64,000 nucleotides of DNA from Artemisia argyi (GCA_030686995.1 CM060704.1:120444042-120508041), one strand, 5' to 3'. Counted from the stretch's first letter, positions 11,220 to 21,458 are shown. Numbers and translations are program-made. The notes: a model not told the origin generated them from the letters alone.

Positions 11220-11415
11220 AAATAATGGAGGGGTAGAGGAGGAGGTGCACAGTGGTGCGAGTGTGGTGTGTTGTGGTGAGCTATGGTGGAGTGGTGTGGT
11301 GTGCTGTGGTGGTATAATGTGTGGTGGAGGAGTGGTGGAGGTGTGGTGTAGGAGTGGTGGAGGTGTGGAGGAGGAGTGGTGGTATAATCGCCGGCAAGAG
11401 GGGGGGGGGGGGTGG
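11220..11415. repeat. G/T-rich low-complexity tract
   Basis: Tandem GTGGTG and GGAGGTG motifs ending in a run of about 12 G near 11,400. Apparent glycine/cysteine-rich ORFs here are artefacts of composition. Confidence 0.8.
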
Positions 11416-11487
11416 TTTATTTTGATTTTTCTAAGTTATGAGCAATAATTTTGACCAGATCTGGTTTTGGTATTGCTTTTTATTATC

Positions 11488-11651
11488 CCGTTGACATGTC
11501 GACGGGGATATTAAGAGAATTTTTTATATTATTACTAATACCGTCGATATGTCGACGGTAATATTATAATATTTTGTCGTTTACGTTTGGCGGGACGTAT
11601 TGAATTTTCACGAAAATTTTGGCGGTTTTATTCCCGTCGACATGTCGACGG
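11488..11651. repeat. Internal copies of the CACTA palindrome
   Basis: Three copies of CCGTCGACATGTCGACGG (one with a T for C in each of two copies) lie 2.6 kb from the nearest terminus. Their position away from the ends suggests an old terminus of a nested or rearranged relative, or use as internal regulatory sites. Confidence 0.85.
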
Positions 11652-11659
11652 TAAAATAG

Positions 11660-11960
11660 CTTTTATTAAAAAAAAATTATTTATGATAAATACTTTTATA
11701 AAATTACTTTAATTATAAATACTTTTAGAAAATTACTTTAATATAATTAAAAAAATTATTTATTATAAATACTTTTATAAAATATTAAAAAATAAGTTTT
11801 ATAAAATTAATAAACTAAATTTATATAATTGAAAAAAATTATTTATTATAAATACTTTTATAAAATTACTTTAATTATAAATACTTTTATAAAATTACTT
11901 TAATATAATTAAAAAAATATTTATTATAAATACTTTTATAAAATATTAAAAAATAAGTTT
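11660..11960. repeat. AT-rich tandem repeats
   Basis: Repeated blocks of TTATTATAAATACTTTTATA and AAATTACTTTAATTATAAAT make up about 300 bp directly before the 41-bp minisatellite. Confidence 0.8.
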
Positions 11961-12575
11961 TGTAAAACGAACGAGTCGAGATGCAATGGTTATACATGAG
12001 ATGTTAAACGAACGAGTCGAGATGCAATGGTTATACATGAGATGCAAAATGAACGAGTCGAGATGAAATGGTTATACATGAGATGTTAAACGAACGAGTC
12101 GAGATGCAATGGTTATACATGAGATGTAAAACGAGCGAGTCGAGATGCAATGATTATACATGAGATGTAAAACAAACGAGTCGAGATGCTATGGTTATAC
12201 ATGAGATGTAAAACGAACGAGTCGAGATGCTATGGTTATACATGAGATGTTAAATGAACGAGTCGAGATGCAATGGTTATACATGAGATGTAAAACGAGA
12301 TGCAATGATTATACATGAGATGTTAAACGAACGAATCGAGATGCAATGGTTATACATGAGATGTAAAACGAACGAGTCGAGATGCAATGATTATACATGA
12401 GATGTTAAACGAACGAGTCGAGATGCTATGGTTATACATGAGATGTAAAACGAACGAGTCGAGATGCTATGATTATACATGAGATGTAAAACGAACGAGT
12501 CGAGATGCAATGGTTATACATGAGATGTAAAACGAACGAGTCGAGATGCAATGGTTATACATGAGATGCAATGGT
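11961..12575. repeat. 41-bp minisatellite, about 15 units
   Basis: About fifteen units of 41 bp with the core AACGAGTCGAGATGCAATGG followed by TTATACATGAGATGTAAA. One unit is shortened near 12,293. The last unit passes directly into the GRF zinc-finger exon, whose first bases (GATGCAATGGTTA) match the unit. Confidence 0.95.
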
Positions 12576-12579
12576 TAAA

Positions 12580-12843
12580 TCTTACTCCCATGGTAAACTA
12601 TACTATGCGTGTCCTTTTTCGCAGGTGAACAATTACATATTTTTTCGTGTATTATATAAATAATTTGGTTAGTTTTTAAAAATAATAGTTTTTACTCTTT
12701 AACAGCCTGGGACAGAAGACCATGGATGTAATTTTTTTTTATGGAAGGAGGAACGACTCGCCAAAATGATGATCGGTTCTCTGGGAGCTTCAACATCAAG
12801 CGGTTCTGGATCTGCTGTTGTTGTTGATGTTATTGATGTTTAA
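12580..12843 (+). pseudogene. GRF-type zinc finger gene, C-terminal fragment inside CACTA
   Basis: Two exons in frame: 12580-12624 (donor CAG|GTGAAC) and 12706-12843 (acceptor TTTAACAG|CC). They encode HGKLYYACPFSQ joined to PGTEDHGCNFFLWKEER, then a short Ser/Gly/Val tail and TAA. The spacing of ..YACP.. to ..GCNFFLWKEE matches the second half of GRF zinc fingers, a nucleic-acid-binding fold seen in many plant transposon-borne proteins. The first Cys pair is missing because the 41-bp minisatellite occupies the upstream sequence, with a stop three codons before the MVKSYS start of similarity. Most likely a captured and truncated gene end. Confidence 0.6.
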
Positions 12844-12894
12844 TAAAATGTTGTTGTTGTTGTTGTTTAATAAAATGTTGTTGTTGTGGAGCAA

Positions 12895-13026
12895 TAATTA
12901 GAACTGAAGGAGCAATAATTATCAAACACAAAGGCAAACTGTTTATTTAAAATTTGTACGCACAAATAATAGAGCTGAAGGAGCAATAATTATCAAACAC
13001 AAAGGCAAACTGTTTATTTAAAACAA
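12895..13026. repeat. Duplicated segment of about 60 bp
   Basis: The segment GAGCAATAATTATCAAACAC plus GTTTATTTAAA occurs twice, separated by a short spacer, between the GRF fragment and the reverse-strand ORF. GTTGTTGTT microsatellite sequence precedes it. Confidence 0.75.
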
Positions 13027-13067
13027 GCAAGAGTTCTTAACCACATGCATTTTCATACAGACTCAAA

Positions 13068-13220
13068 CTAAACAAATCGACAACCAAACTAAACAACTCA
13101 ACAACCAAAGGAAACAACTCAAACTAAACAACTCGACAACCAAACGAAACAACTCAAACTAAACAACTCGACAACCAAACGAAACAACTCAAACTAAACA
13201 ACTCGACAACTAAAACAACA
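13068..13220. repeat. 35-bp tandem repeats
   Basis: About four units of AACTCAAACTAAACAACTCG plus ACAACCAAACGAAAC; the last unit touches the end of the ORF at 13194. Confidence 0.85.
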
Positions 13221-13661
13221 GATCAAATGAAACAACCCGTTTATTTTTTTTTTGCGGCTACTTCCTGCTTTACTCGAACTCGCACCATCTTTTCCCTTCC
13301 TTGCTCTCATTTCCTTGATATGTGCAAACGTAGCTACAAGATTTGTGATCCTATTTCCCAGATTATCAAGTTTTGTTTCCAACGTACTTTCAGCTTCGTC
13401 GTCACCTCCAACATCAACAACTTGAGCTTCAGCAGCAGCTTGAGCTTTAGCAGCATCTAGCTCGTCCATGTACTCTTTGTAGTACGGCTTTTTCCTACAC
13501 CATTCGATAATCTTGTCTCTCATCCACGGTTCAGCATCCTTAAAATCACCATATTCCTCATAAACTGCATGACCAAAAGTTAACATAACTTCATTAAAGA
13601 GGAGCTCGTGTGACAAGATTTTTGAGTACTCCTCTTCAACTGTGCAACCACGCCAAGTCAT
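13194..13661 (-). CDS. Unrecognised CACTA-borne ORF
   Basis: 155 residues from the ATG at 13659-13661; the frame is open further upstream, but that part crosses subterminal palindromes. Residues 1-60 look like a compact helical domain (motifs SHELLFNEVMLTFGHAVYEE and EPWMRDKIIEWCRKKPYY). Then come an Ala/Glu-rich stretch, a predicted coiled coil (LETKLDNLGNRITNLVATFA) and a basic Ser/Lys-rich segment ending KKK, which could be a nuclear signal. I do not recognise a family. It lies first from the right terminus on the reverse strand, the place where En/Spm transcription starts, so it may be an element gene or a captured host fragment. The last 16 residues may be non-coding. Confidence 0.5.
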   Translation of the reverse strand: MTWRGCTVEEEYSKILSHELLFNEVMLTFGHAVYEEYGDFKDAEPWMRDKIIEWCRKKPYYKEYMDELDAAKAQAAAEAQVVDVGGDDEAESTLETKLDNLGNRITNLVATFAHIKEMRARKGKDGASSSKAGSSRKKKINGLFHLICCFSCRVV

Positions 13662-13811
13662 GTGAGTCTTGTAAGAATTGACGATTGAATTATTTGTGAG
13701 ATGTGTAAAATGAGACGGAAATAATTTTGTGAGAATGTATATATTGGTAAAAAAATGAGACGGGAATGTATTTGTGAGGATATATATAGCCTGATTTTTG
13801 AAGATATATTC

Positions 13812-14199
13812 CCGTCGACATGTCGACGGGAACAAGAAAGCGGGAAAATATCCCGCCCAATATTTTACCCATTTATTAAAAATATTTATAATTAGTAATA
13901 TAGTCCCGTCGACATGTCGACGGGACTCGTAAATCATAATAATTATTATGCTTAATCACACGCTAATTGTGTGAAAAATCGTTATTAATATATTCCCGTC
14001 GACACGTCGACGGGAATATATTAGCGGGTAAATTTCGCGCCCAGCTTTGGTGAATTATTAAGGCTAAAAAAATATGTTAGAATGTTCCCGTCGACATGTC
14101 GACGGGAAAATACTATTACGAAAAATTCAACGCAGTGGGGCTCGGTCAAGGGTTTTTTTTGTCGTTTTCTGCCTTATGCCGTCGACATAATGTCGACGG
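13812..14199. repeat. Right subterminal palindromic motif array
   Basis: Five copies of CCGTCGACATGTCGACGG at about 90-bp intervals (near 13812, 13905, 13996, 14087 and 14179); the last has an insertion at its centre. The regular spacing and the match to the left end support a role as transposase binding sites. Confidence 0.9.
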
Positions 14200-14240
14200 G
14201 AAACCACTCGACGCCTGTTCTCCTGATTCTTGCAGTGTGT

Positions 14241-15489
14241 GTAACAATAATGATAAATATTTTTAATAATAAATTCACCGGTTAACCCTCTACACAAAGT
14301 AATTTACATGTGGATGACTCGTTTATGAATGCAACACTAATATATAAAATTGTGCCAGTAAAACCAAAAATGTGCTAATATATTGTGACCATGACATACG
14401 CTAAAGATAAACTATATATATTAACATCATCAAGTTATTAAATTTAATTTTCTTTATAATCAATAAGATCAAGTAATTTGGAATCTTGTGAGTTGTAATC
14501 TGAAAAGTTGACTATCAAAATTTAGAAAATAGGACTATAATACAAACAAATGAAGGGATTGGTAAGACAAGAATGTGGACGTAATATTTAATTGGTTTGT
14601 ATAGGCAACTAATTGTTTTAGTATTTCATATTCAAATAAATTAATAATCAATACACTCTTCTCTATCTATCTAGATTTATAATTTTTGGTAAGCTTGAAT
14701 TGGTATAGTATTATAAATACGGTGATTTGATGATTCTATATACTACAACGCACTGGAAAAAATAAAAATAAAAATAAAAAATGACGCAACAACATTCTAT
14801 AATCTATTAATCATATAGACTAGATCAATCGCACACATTTTTCATCAAGGATCCTTTTTACCATAACGTACTCTTCTAATTATTTAGATTTATATGTAGT
14901 TAGGACAAGAATACAATAATTCATTGGATTTCTAATTTTGATTCAGAGTCTAACACAAACTTTTAATGAAGTTTACAAATTTTAATATTTATTCACAAAT
15001 TACTTATGTTCGGTATCATAGTTCCTGATAAAGGATCATCAAATATACATGAACATTGGGAAAAACTTTACTTGATAATAATTTCCCAATGTAAGAAAAC
15101 TATTAATCATAATTTCTTTAATATATCGGCGAAGCAATTAAAACTTTACTTATGACCAGGGTCGTCAAATGGATTTTGGAGGCTCGATGCGATAACGATA
15201 AAGAAACCTCTATGTTTGACGAATTCTAATGTTAAAAACAAAGAATGATCGACTTTTTTCTTTTTCAAACATGCAATCACCGCTTGATGATTTCTTACTC
15301 TTGTATATTGGCTGTGATCACATAACATTATTCCATAATAAACTTAACCAAATATTTAATTCATGCATATGTAACTTGATAATATATAAAAAGGAGTTTC
15401 CATAGAATTGGTGACCCTGTGCAGTCGTCTCACTTGCACAGTTGCACATGGTGTTCACCGCCTCTTCCTCTTCTCTTATGACAGTTACC
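14241..15489. other. Intergenic AT-rich sequence, no gene
   Basis: About 1.25 kb with only short frames. No transposon ends or RNA genes recognised. Confidence 0.5.
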
Positions 15490-15935
15490 TGTCACGGACT
15501 TGTCTCTACAAGGTTCTTCCGTGCGGCACTTAGTCTCAACTAAGTCAGCCTTGCTCGAATACTCAATGATCTAGACAACTAGAGAAAGCTTTAAAGAAAG
15601 GTACAAGTGAAATGGAAATACTTTGTATTGCTTGAGAGAACTTTATAAGAGATTACAAGTGATTTGAGAGGTGTCTTCCTCAAATGAGGCTACCTCTATT
15701 TATACTACTATGTACATGATTCTACAAGGTTCTAGGAAGTTTCTAGAGTTTCCAAGAGTTTCTAGAGCTTCTAAGAGTTTCTAGAGCTTCCAACACCTTC
15801 CATTATCTTCCAAGGGCTTCCAAGACATTCTTGCAACTTCTATAGAATTCCATAGAGTCTTCTAAGTAAGTCTAGAACAATCCGGAATCCCGACCAACCT
15901 CGGAAATGACTCTATCGAGCGAGCGGGTCGTGACA
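15490..15935 (-). repeat. 3' LTR of the gag-protease element
   Basis: 446 bp, TG...CA. Contains the last 24 bp of the protease frame. The sequence has an array of TTCTAG / GAAACT-type motifs and a TATA-like box, as in the other LTR. Confidence 0.9.
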
Positions 15936-16715
15936 TCCTCCCCCACCCAAGCTCGCGACGTCCTCGTCGTGTATTCTTTTCAACACTGTTGTATCTCGTA
16001 CATGGCATGCCTTGAGGGGTATAATTGATTCTCCTTTGGCTTCTTCCATGGTTGATCCTTGTTTGTGCTTTGTAACATGATGTTTCTTCCTCATACGTCT
16101 TTTACCTTTGCGGCAACTCTCTTGTGCACGTCGCTTGGGTAAAACACTCGATGTCGCACCTCTAAACTTTGCACAGATATCTTGGGTGTCTCTTGGCGCC
16201 TCTACGCCGCTTGATATACCGCTCGTATTTTGCTTCAACTCCTTGAAGCCGGTCTCGAGTTGCATTGCAGACATCATCTTGGCTCCACTCTTTGTGCCTC
16301 TCTCCATTGTCACCATGCACACTTGACCTTTATCTAAAATGCACAATGTGTTAGTAAACGTGATGAGAATGGCTTGTACCTTATCGAAGAATTCCATCCC
16401 GAGTACGAGTTTGTAATCATCCATAGGAACGACCGATAAGTCTAACTCTCCTTCCCATTCCCTGATCTTAGCCTTCACGCCTTGTGCAACCCCTCTAATT
16501 GGTTTGGCATCTCCGTTTGCAGCTTTGATCCATCCACTATCCTCCATTGTCTTAAGCCCAAGTCTCTTAGCTTCATCTACCGAGATAAAGTTATGAGTTG
16601 CTCCCGTATCGACTAAGGCTCTTGTGGATATCCCGTTTACAATTGTGCACACAAATCGAAGTCCATTGGCCTCTGCCTTTGACTTTGTCCTCGGTTTACC
16701 CTTGGTCTCTACCAT
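15912..16715 (-). CDS. Retroviral-type aspartic protease of LTR element
   Basis: 267 codons in the same frame as gag, three codons after the gag TGA. The aspartic protease domain lies near residues 20-130: the substrate-side loop NGISTRALVDTGATHNFIS with the active-site Asp-Thr-Gly, and the second conserved region YKLVLGMEFFD. The remaining C-terminal half is basic and rich in Lys/Arg with no recognised domain, and ends inside the LTR. The enzyme would process the gag protein. No polymerase frame follows. The ATG given may not be the real start if protease is made as a gag fusion. Confidence 0.8.
   Translation of the reverse strand: MVETKGKPRTKSKAEANGLRFVCTIVNGISTRALVDTGATHNFISVDEAKRLGLKTMEDSGWIKAANGDAKPIRGVAQGVKAKIREWEGELDLSVVPMDDYKLVLGMEFFDKVQAILITFTNTLCILDKGQVCMVTMERGTKSGAKMMSAMQLETGFKELKQNTSGISSGVEAPRDTQDICAKFRGATSSVLPKRRAQESCRKGKRRMRKKHHVTKHKQGSTMEEAKGESIIPLKACHVRDTTVLKRIHDEDVASLGGGGCHDPLAR
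15936..15948 (-). promoter_or_regulatory. Polypurine tract
   Basis: On the reverse strand GGGTGGGGGAGGA directly precedes the 3' LTR start; expected primer for plus-strand synthesis. Confidence 0.8.
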
Positions 16716-16721
16716 AGGTGC

Positions 16722-18029
16722 TCATTGTTTCTTAGCATCTATCTTGGACGACATCACTCTCACTTTGTTTTTCGCCTCAACTGTGGGCAACTCCTTCCAT
16801 GCATTAATGGCATTGAGGATTCGCAACGATCCCAAGTGCGCATCCTCTTCCCCACACGGACTCTCTTCCGTATTTGCCATCATAGCTTGGAGACTCATTT
16901 TCTTAGGACAATCTCGCGCTCTATGTGGTCCATCGCATACGAAACACTTTATACTCTTATATGGTATTTTCTCTTTTCGTTGCGATCTTTGTGCTCCATC
17001 ATCCCAATCTCGGACTTGTTTCTCTCCCCCACCTTGCTCATCGCCACTATCTTCATTTGTGGGTTTGAGCGACCTCCGCTCACCAAGGTCAATAAGTGCC
17101 TCTGCATGCGCAATAGCCGTAGCAAGGTCTTGGACTCCTCGTCTCTCTAACTCTGTCTTGGGCCATCCTTGTAAACCATCAAGAAAATAGAAGAGAGAGT
17201 CTTGCTCAGAAAGATCCGAAATCTCGAGTACAAGAGTAGTGAATTCTTTGACATACTCCCGGATCATCCCGGAATGCGTAAGTTTGCGAAGTCGACTCTT
17301 TGCTTCGTGCTTAGCATTCTCCGGATAAAATTGCTTCTTCAAGTCTTGAACAAAATCGGCCCAAGTATTGATGGTACACGTACCTCGTTCGATATCTCCA
17401 TATCGACGTCGCCACCATAACGCCGCAGTGTCCTTTAAGTAACGCGTCGCCGTCTTGATCTTTGATGCATCGTCAACTATGTTGACACCCTCCATGTATT
17501 GCTCCATCTCCCACAAGAAATCATCAACCGCCCTAGCCTCTCGCTTTCCCATGAACGGTGATGGTTTAGGGACCTCCAACTTTGAAGCAATGTTGCTAGT
17601 GTTACCTCCTCCACTAGCCATCGATCGCTTGCACAATACCATATCCGTTTGCAAGCCTTCAATGGTTTGATGAATCACGGAGATCTCTTCTCCAACCTCT
17701 TTCCGCAACTTCGTGATCTCACCCATGAACATATCTCTTAAGTCATGGATCTCACGTCTCAAGTCGCTGCTAAGAGTATTGATGACCACCCTAAAGTCAT
17801 CCCTCATGCTCCTGAACTCGGAGTCTAGACCTACCAAGCCCTCAACTTGGTTCTTCAACTCCGTCATGGATGTCTCGACACCCTCCATCCTTTTGGCCAA
17901 ACTTGCTACCGTGTCTCTAGACGCACCTCTACTCCTCTTGTCTCCTTGGCGAGACTCTTCCCGACCACGGTTCTCATCAATCACAACATCATTTCTACCA
18001 CCCATATTCTTGTTACCTTCGTTCGCCAT
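16722..18029 (-). CDS. Gag of LTR element
   Basis: 435 residues from the ATG at 18027-18029. Residues about 35-135 are heptad-rich (predicted coiled coil). Residues about 160-300 carry the Ty3-type retrotransposon gag fold (motifs ALWWRRRYGDIERG, FYPENAKHEAKSRLRKL, MIREYVKEFTTLVLEI, SEQDSLFYFLDGLQ). A zinc knuckle CFVCDGPHRARDC of CX2CX3HX4C type is near residue 360. Gag packages the element RNA into particles. The frame ends at TGA (16722-16724); the same frame continues into protease without a shift, so the two may be linked by readthrough or the TGA may be a mutation. Confidence 0.85.
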   Translation of the reverse strand: MANEGNKNMGGRNDVVIDENRGREESRQGDKRSRGASRDTVASLAKRMEGVETSMTELKNQVEGLVGLDSEFRSMRDDFRVVINTLSSDLRREIHDLRDMFMGEITKLRKEVGEEISVIHQTIEGLQTDMVLCKRSMASGGGNTSNIASKLEVPKPSPFMGKREARAVDDFLWEMEQYMEGVNIVDDASKIKTATRYLKDTAALWWRRRYGDIERGTCTINTWADFVQDLKKQFYPENAKHEAKSRLRKLTHSGMIREYVKEFTTLVLEISDLSEQDSLFYFLDGLQGWPKTELERRGVQDLATAIAHAEALIDLGERRSLKPTNEDSGDEQGGGEKQVRDWDDGAQRSQRKEKIPYKSIKCFVCDGPHRARDCPKKMSLQAMMANTEESPCGEEDAHLGSLRILNAINAWKELPTVEAKNKVRVMSSKIDAKKQ

Positions 18030-18046
18030 CTCCTTGAATCAACCTA

Positions 18047-18058
18047 GCTCTGGTACCA
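18047..18058 (-). promoter_or_regulatory. Primer binding site, initiator tRNA-Met type
   Basis: Reverse strand TGGTACCAGAGC, one mismatch from the usual plant initiator-Met site, 2 bp after the 5' LTR. Confidence 0.85.
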
Positions 18059-18060
18059 CT

Positions 18061-18506
18061 TGTCACGGACTTGTCTCTACAAGGTTCTTCCGTGCGGCAC
18101 TTAGTCTCGACTAAGTCAGCCTTGCTCGAATACTCAATGATCTAGACAACTAGAGAAAGTTTTAAAGAAAGGTACAAGTGAAATGGAAATACTTTGTATT
18201 GCTTGAGAGAACTTTATAAGAGATTACAAGTGATTTGAGAAGTGTCTTTCTCAAATGAGGCTACCTCTATTTATACTACTATGTACATGATTCTACAAGG
18301 TTCTAGGAAGTTTCTAGAGTTTCCAAGAGTTTCTAGAGCTTCCAAGAGCTTCTAGGACTTCCAACACCTTCCATTATCTTCCAAGGGCTTCCAAGACATT
18401 CTTGCAACTTCTATAGAATTCCATAGAGTCTTCTAAGTAAGTCTAGAACAATCCGGAATCCCGACCAACCTTGAAAATGACTCTATCGAGCGAGCGGGTC
18501 ATGACA
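18061..18506 (-). repeat. 5' LTR of the gag-protease element
   Basis: 446 bp. On the reverse strand a TATA box (TATAAATAGAGG, 18264-18275) lies about 230 bp from the LTR start. Just upstream of it are GAA units spaced about every 10 bp, including AGAAACTTCC, which fits the heat-shock element pattern nGAAnnTTCn. Confidence 0.9.
18264..18275 (-). promoter_or_regulatory. LTR TATA box
   Basis: TATAAATAGAGG on the reverse strand, a close match to the plant TATA consensus, within the 5' LTR and oriented toward gag. Confidence 0.75.
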
Positions 18507-18510
18507 TACC

Positions 18511-18852
18511 GCTCTCTAAGTTCAAACGTGAATTTAATCCACGAATTACAATAGCTAGTATTATTAGACGATAAGATAGTTGGCTAACATCAAAAGAACA
18601 AAATAAGTAAAACACACGTATGTAATATTAGCCTAAATAGTCGATTGGGAATTGAAAATCAAAATCTACCGCAAGAAATTTGAGGAGAAAAGAGACTTAT
18701 GAAAACATAATTATATGAGTTTTCTCATTGTTTGAAGAACAACCTTGCATCATAATATATCACCCTAATAACGACGAAAAAAAATTACATTAATTAGCGA
18801 ACCATGTTTTTTTGTTCATTATAGTGAAAGAGAACATTATTGACATTTTGTA
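18511..18852. other. Intergenic, no gene seen
   Basis: AT-rich sequence between the LTR element and the hAT MITE; nothing recognisable. Confidence 0.5.
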
Positions 18853-18860
18853 CTTTAGAT

Positions 18861-19181
18861 TAGGGCTGAGCATCGGGTCGGAACCGACCCGAACCGAGAA
18901 AACCGAAAACCATCAAAAACTGAAACCGAAACCGAACCGACGGGCCGTCGGTTCGGTTTGGTTTTCGTCGGTTCGGTTCGGGTTTGTCGGTCCATGTGTA
19001 TTTTGGCATGTTTTTGTCGGTTTTGGGCCGAACCGGACCGAACCGAACCGACCCGAAACCGAAATTCATAAAAAACCGGAACCGAAACCGAACCGATGGG
19101 CCGTCGGTCCGGTTCGGTTTTTGTCGGTTCGGTCGGTTTCGTCGGTCCGGTTCGGTTTTGAACCTGCGGTGCTCAGCCCTA
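18861..19181. mobile_element. hAT-type MITE with GGTTCGGT repeats
   Basis: 321 bp with perfect 12-bp inverted ends TAGGGCTGAGCA and the 8-bp direct repeat CTTTAGAT on both sides (18853-18860, 19182-19189). The 8-bp TSD defines the hAT superfamily. The interior consists almost wholly of ACCGAAACCGAACCGAC-type repeats and their complement, giving spurious ORFs on both strands. Confidence 0.9.
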
Positions 19182-19189
19182 CTTTAGAT

Positions 19190-20388
<1,199 letters not shown>

Positions 20389-20392
<4 letters not shown>

Positions 20393-21193
20393 TAAGAAGG
20401 AAAACTTTACTATATTTCGTAAATTACACTAACATCTACGTAAATTACTAGGCATCTACGCTTATGTACGTACCATATGGTTTGCACAGGCGACCCCAAG
20501 CAATTAGAGCTAACGAAATCTAAACATAAAACCTCTTATTACGCTCTAAAACCCTTACTACGACTAGAGTAAACCATGCATTTCTATAATTTTCTATTTT
20601 TCTTTCCCTCTAGCTATCAAAGTTTTCGTCGATACAAAAATTTACTCTAGTTACTGTAATAAATTGAAAACTACTGGAAAAAAAATTTGTATATTAGAGT
20701 CCTTTAACAAATAATTAAAAAACGAACGTGAGACTTTGCAGCGGCGACGCTTGCTCTCTTCACCTAAGTCCTCACGTTTATATGTGTGATGTGTGTGCAT
20801 GTGTTTATATTTTATTAGATAAAAAGTCGTACCTTATAAGCCAATGAGAGGGAAAGTCATTACACCTTACCATATTCAACTACAAAATCAAAATTGTAGA
20901 CGCAACATTGTTAGTAATTTAGTATCTTAAGTGTACACATTATAATTCTTTCCGCATATATATACATGTATAAAGGTAAAATACATTTGTTTAAAATATA
21001 AAAATAGTAATGTTTTAAAATTAAAATATTTCATAGTTATAAAAGACAAGGCGATCTATTCAATTATTTTAATACTTAATTATAGTTTTCTTCACTGATA
21101 CTTACTCCACTCTTATACACAAATAAAAAATTACGTAGACAAATTAACACTACTATCACCTTAGCCATTTAGTTCGGTAATCATCTATTTATA
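20389..21193. other. Intergenic AT-rich sequence
   Basis: No gene. A short segment near 20,735 (GCAGCGGCGACGCTTGCT) resembles 23,190-23,215, again pointing to a dispersed repeat. Confidence 0.5.
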
Positions 21194-21201
21194 TACTACA
21201 T

Positions 21202-21450
21202 TAGGGTTGAGCAAATCAACATAACGGACCGGACCGGACCGACCAAACCGAAGGACCAGCGGTCTGGTCTCGGTCTAGGTTTTTGGGCGAATTTGGTCTC
21301 GATCCGAGTACAAACCGACCAATAATGCCTTCTCGGACCGGACCGAACACATTCGATCCAGTCCTCGGCCCGTGGTTTTGGTCTTGTTCGGTCTTGGTCC
21401 AGTCCGGTCTTGTTCGGTCTGGTCCGGTTTTCGGACCGTTATCACCCCTA
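21202..21450. mobile_element. Second hAT-type MITE, GGTCCGGT-rich
   Basis: 249 bp with diverged ends (TAGGGTTGAGCA left; TAGGGGTGATAAC as complement at right) and a perfect 8-bp TSD TACTACAT (21194-21201, 21451-21458). The interior is composed of GGACCGGACC-type repeats. Its organisation parallels the MITE at 18,861, but the sequence is diverged. Confidence 0.85.
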
Positions 21451-21458
21451 TACTACAT

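Larger units (their letters stand above)
7372..14237 (-). mobile_element. CACTA (En/Spm-type) DNA transposon, non-autonomous
   Basis: A 6,866-bp element bounded by CACTAGTACAATC at the left and, inverted, CACTGCAAGAATC at the right, with the 3-bp direct repeat TGT on both sides (7369-7371 and 14238-14240). CACTA termini, a 3-bp TSD and arrays of a short subterminal motif identify the superfamily. Coding content: a tnpA-like Transposase_24 gene (8174-10100, reverse), an unrecognised ORF (13194-13661, reverse) and a GRF zinc-finger fragment (12580-12843, forward). I find no large tnpD-type transposase with a catalytic domain, so the element probably depends on a relative. Several tandem repeats swell the middle. 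Confidence 0.9.
15490..18506 (-). mobile_element. Short LTR retrotransposon encoding gag and protease only
   Basis: A 3,017-bp element with two 446-bp LTRs (15490-15935 and 18061-18506) starting TGTCACGG and ending TGACA. The two LTRs differ at about 11 sites (near 97.5% identity). At least 4 bp of target duplication, TACC, is present at 15486-15489 and 18507-18510. Read on the reverse strand, a primer site matching initiator tRNA-Met follows the 5' LTR and a purine tract precedes the 3' LTR. There is no reverse transcriptase, RNase H or integrase. Structure and content match terminal-repeat retrotransposons with a gag domain, which depend on an autonomous Ty3 partner. Confidence 0.9.

Noticed and set aside
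11961..12575. CRISPR-like regular array
   Set aside because: Units are contiguous 41-bp repeats without unique spacers, in a plant transposon; it is a minisatellite.
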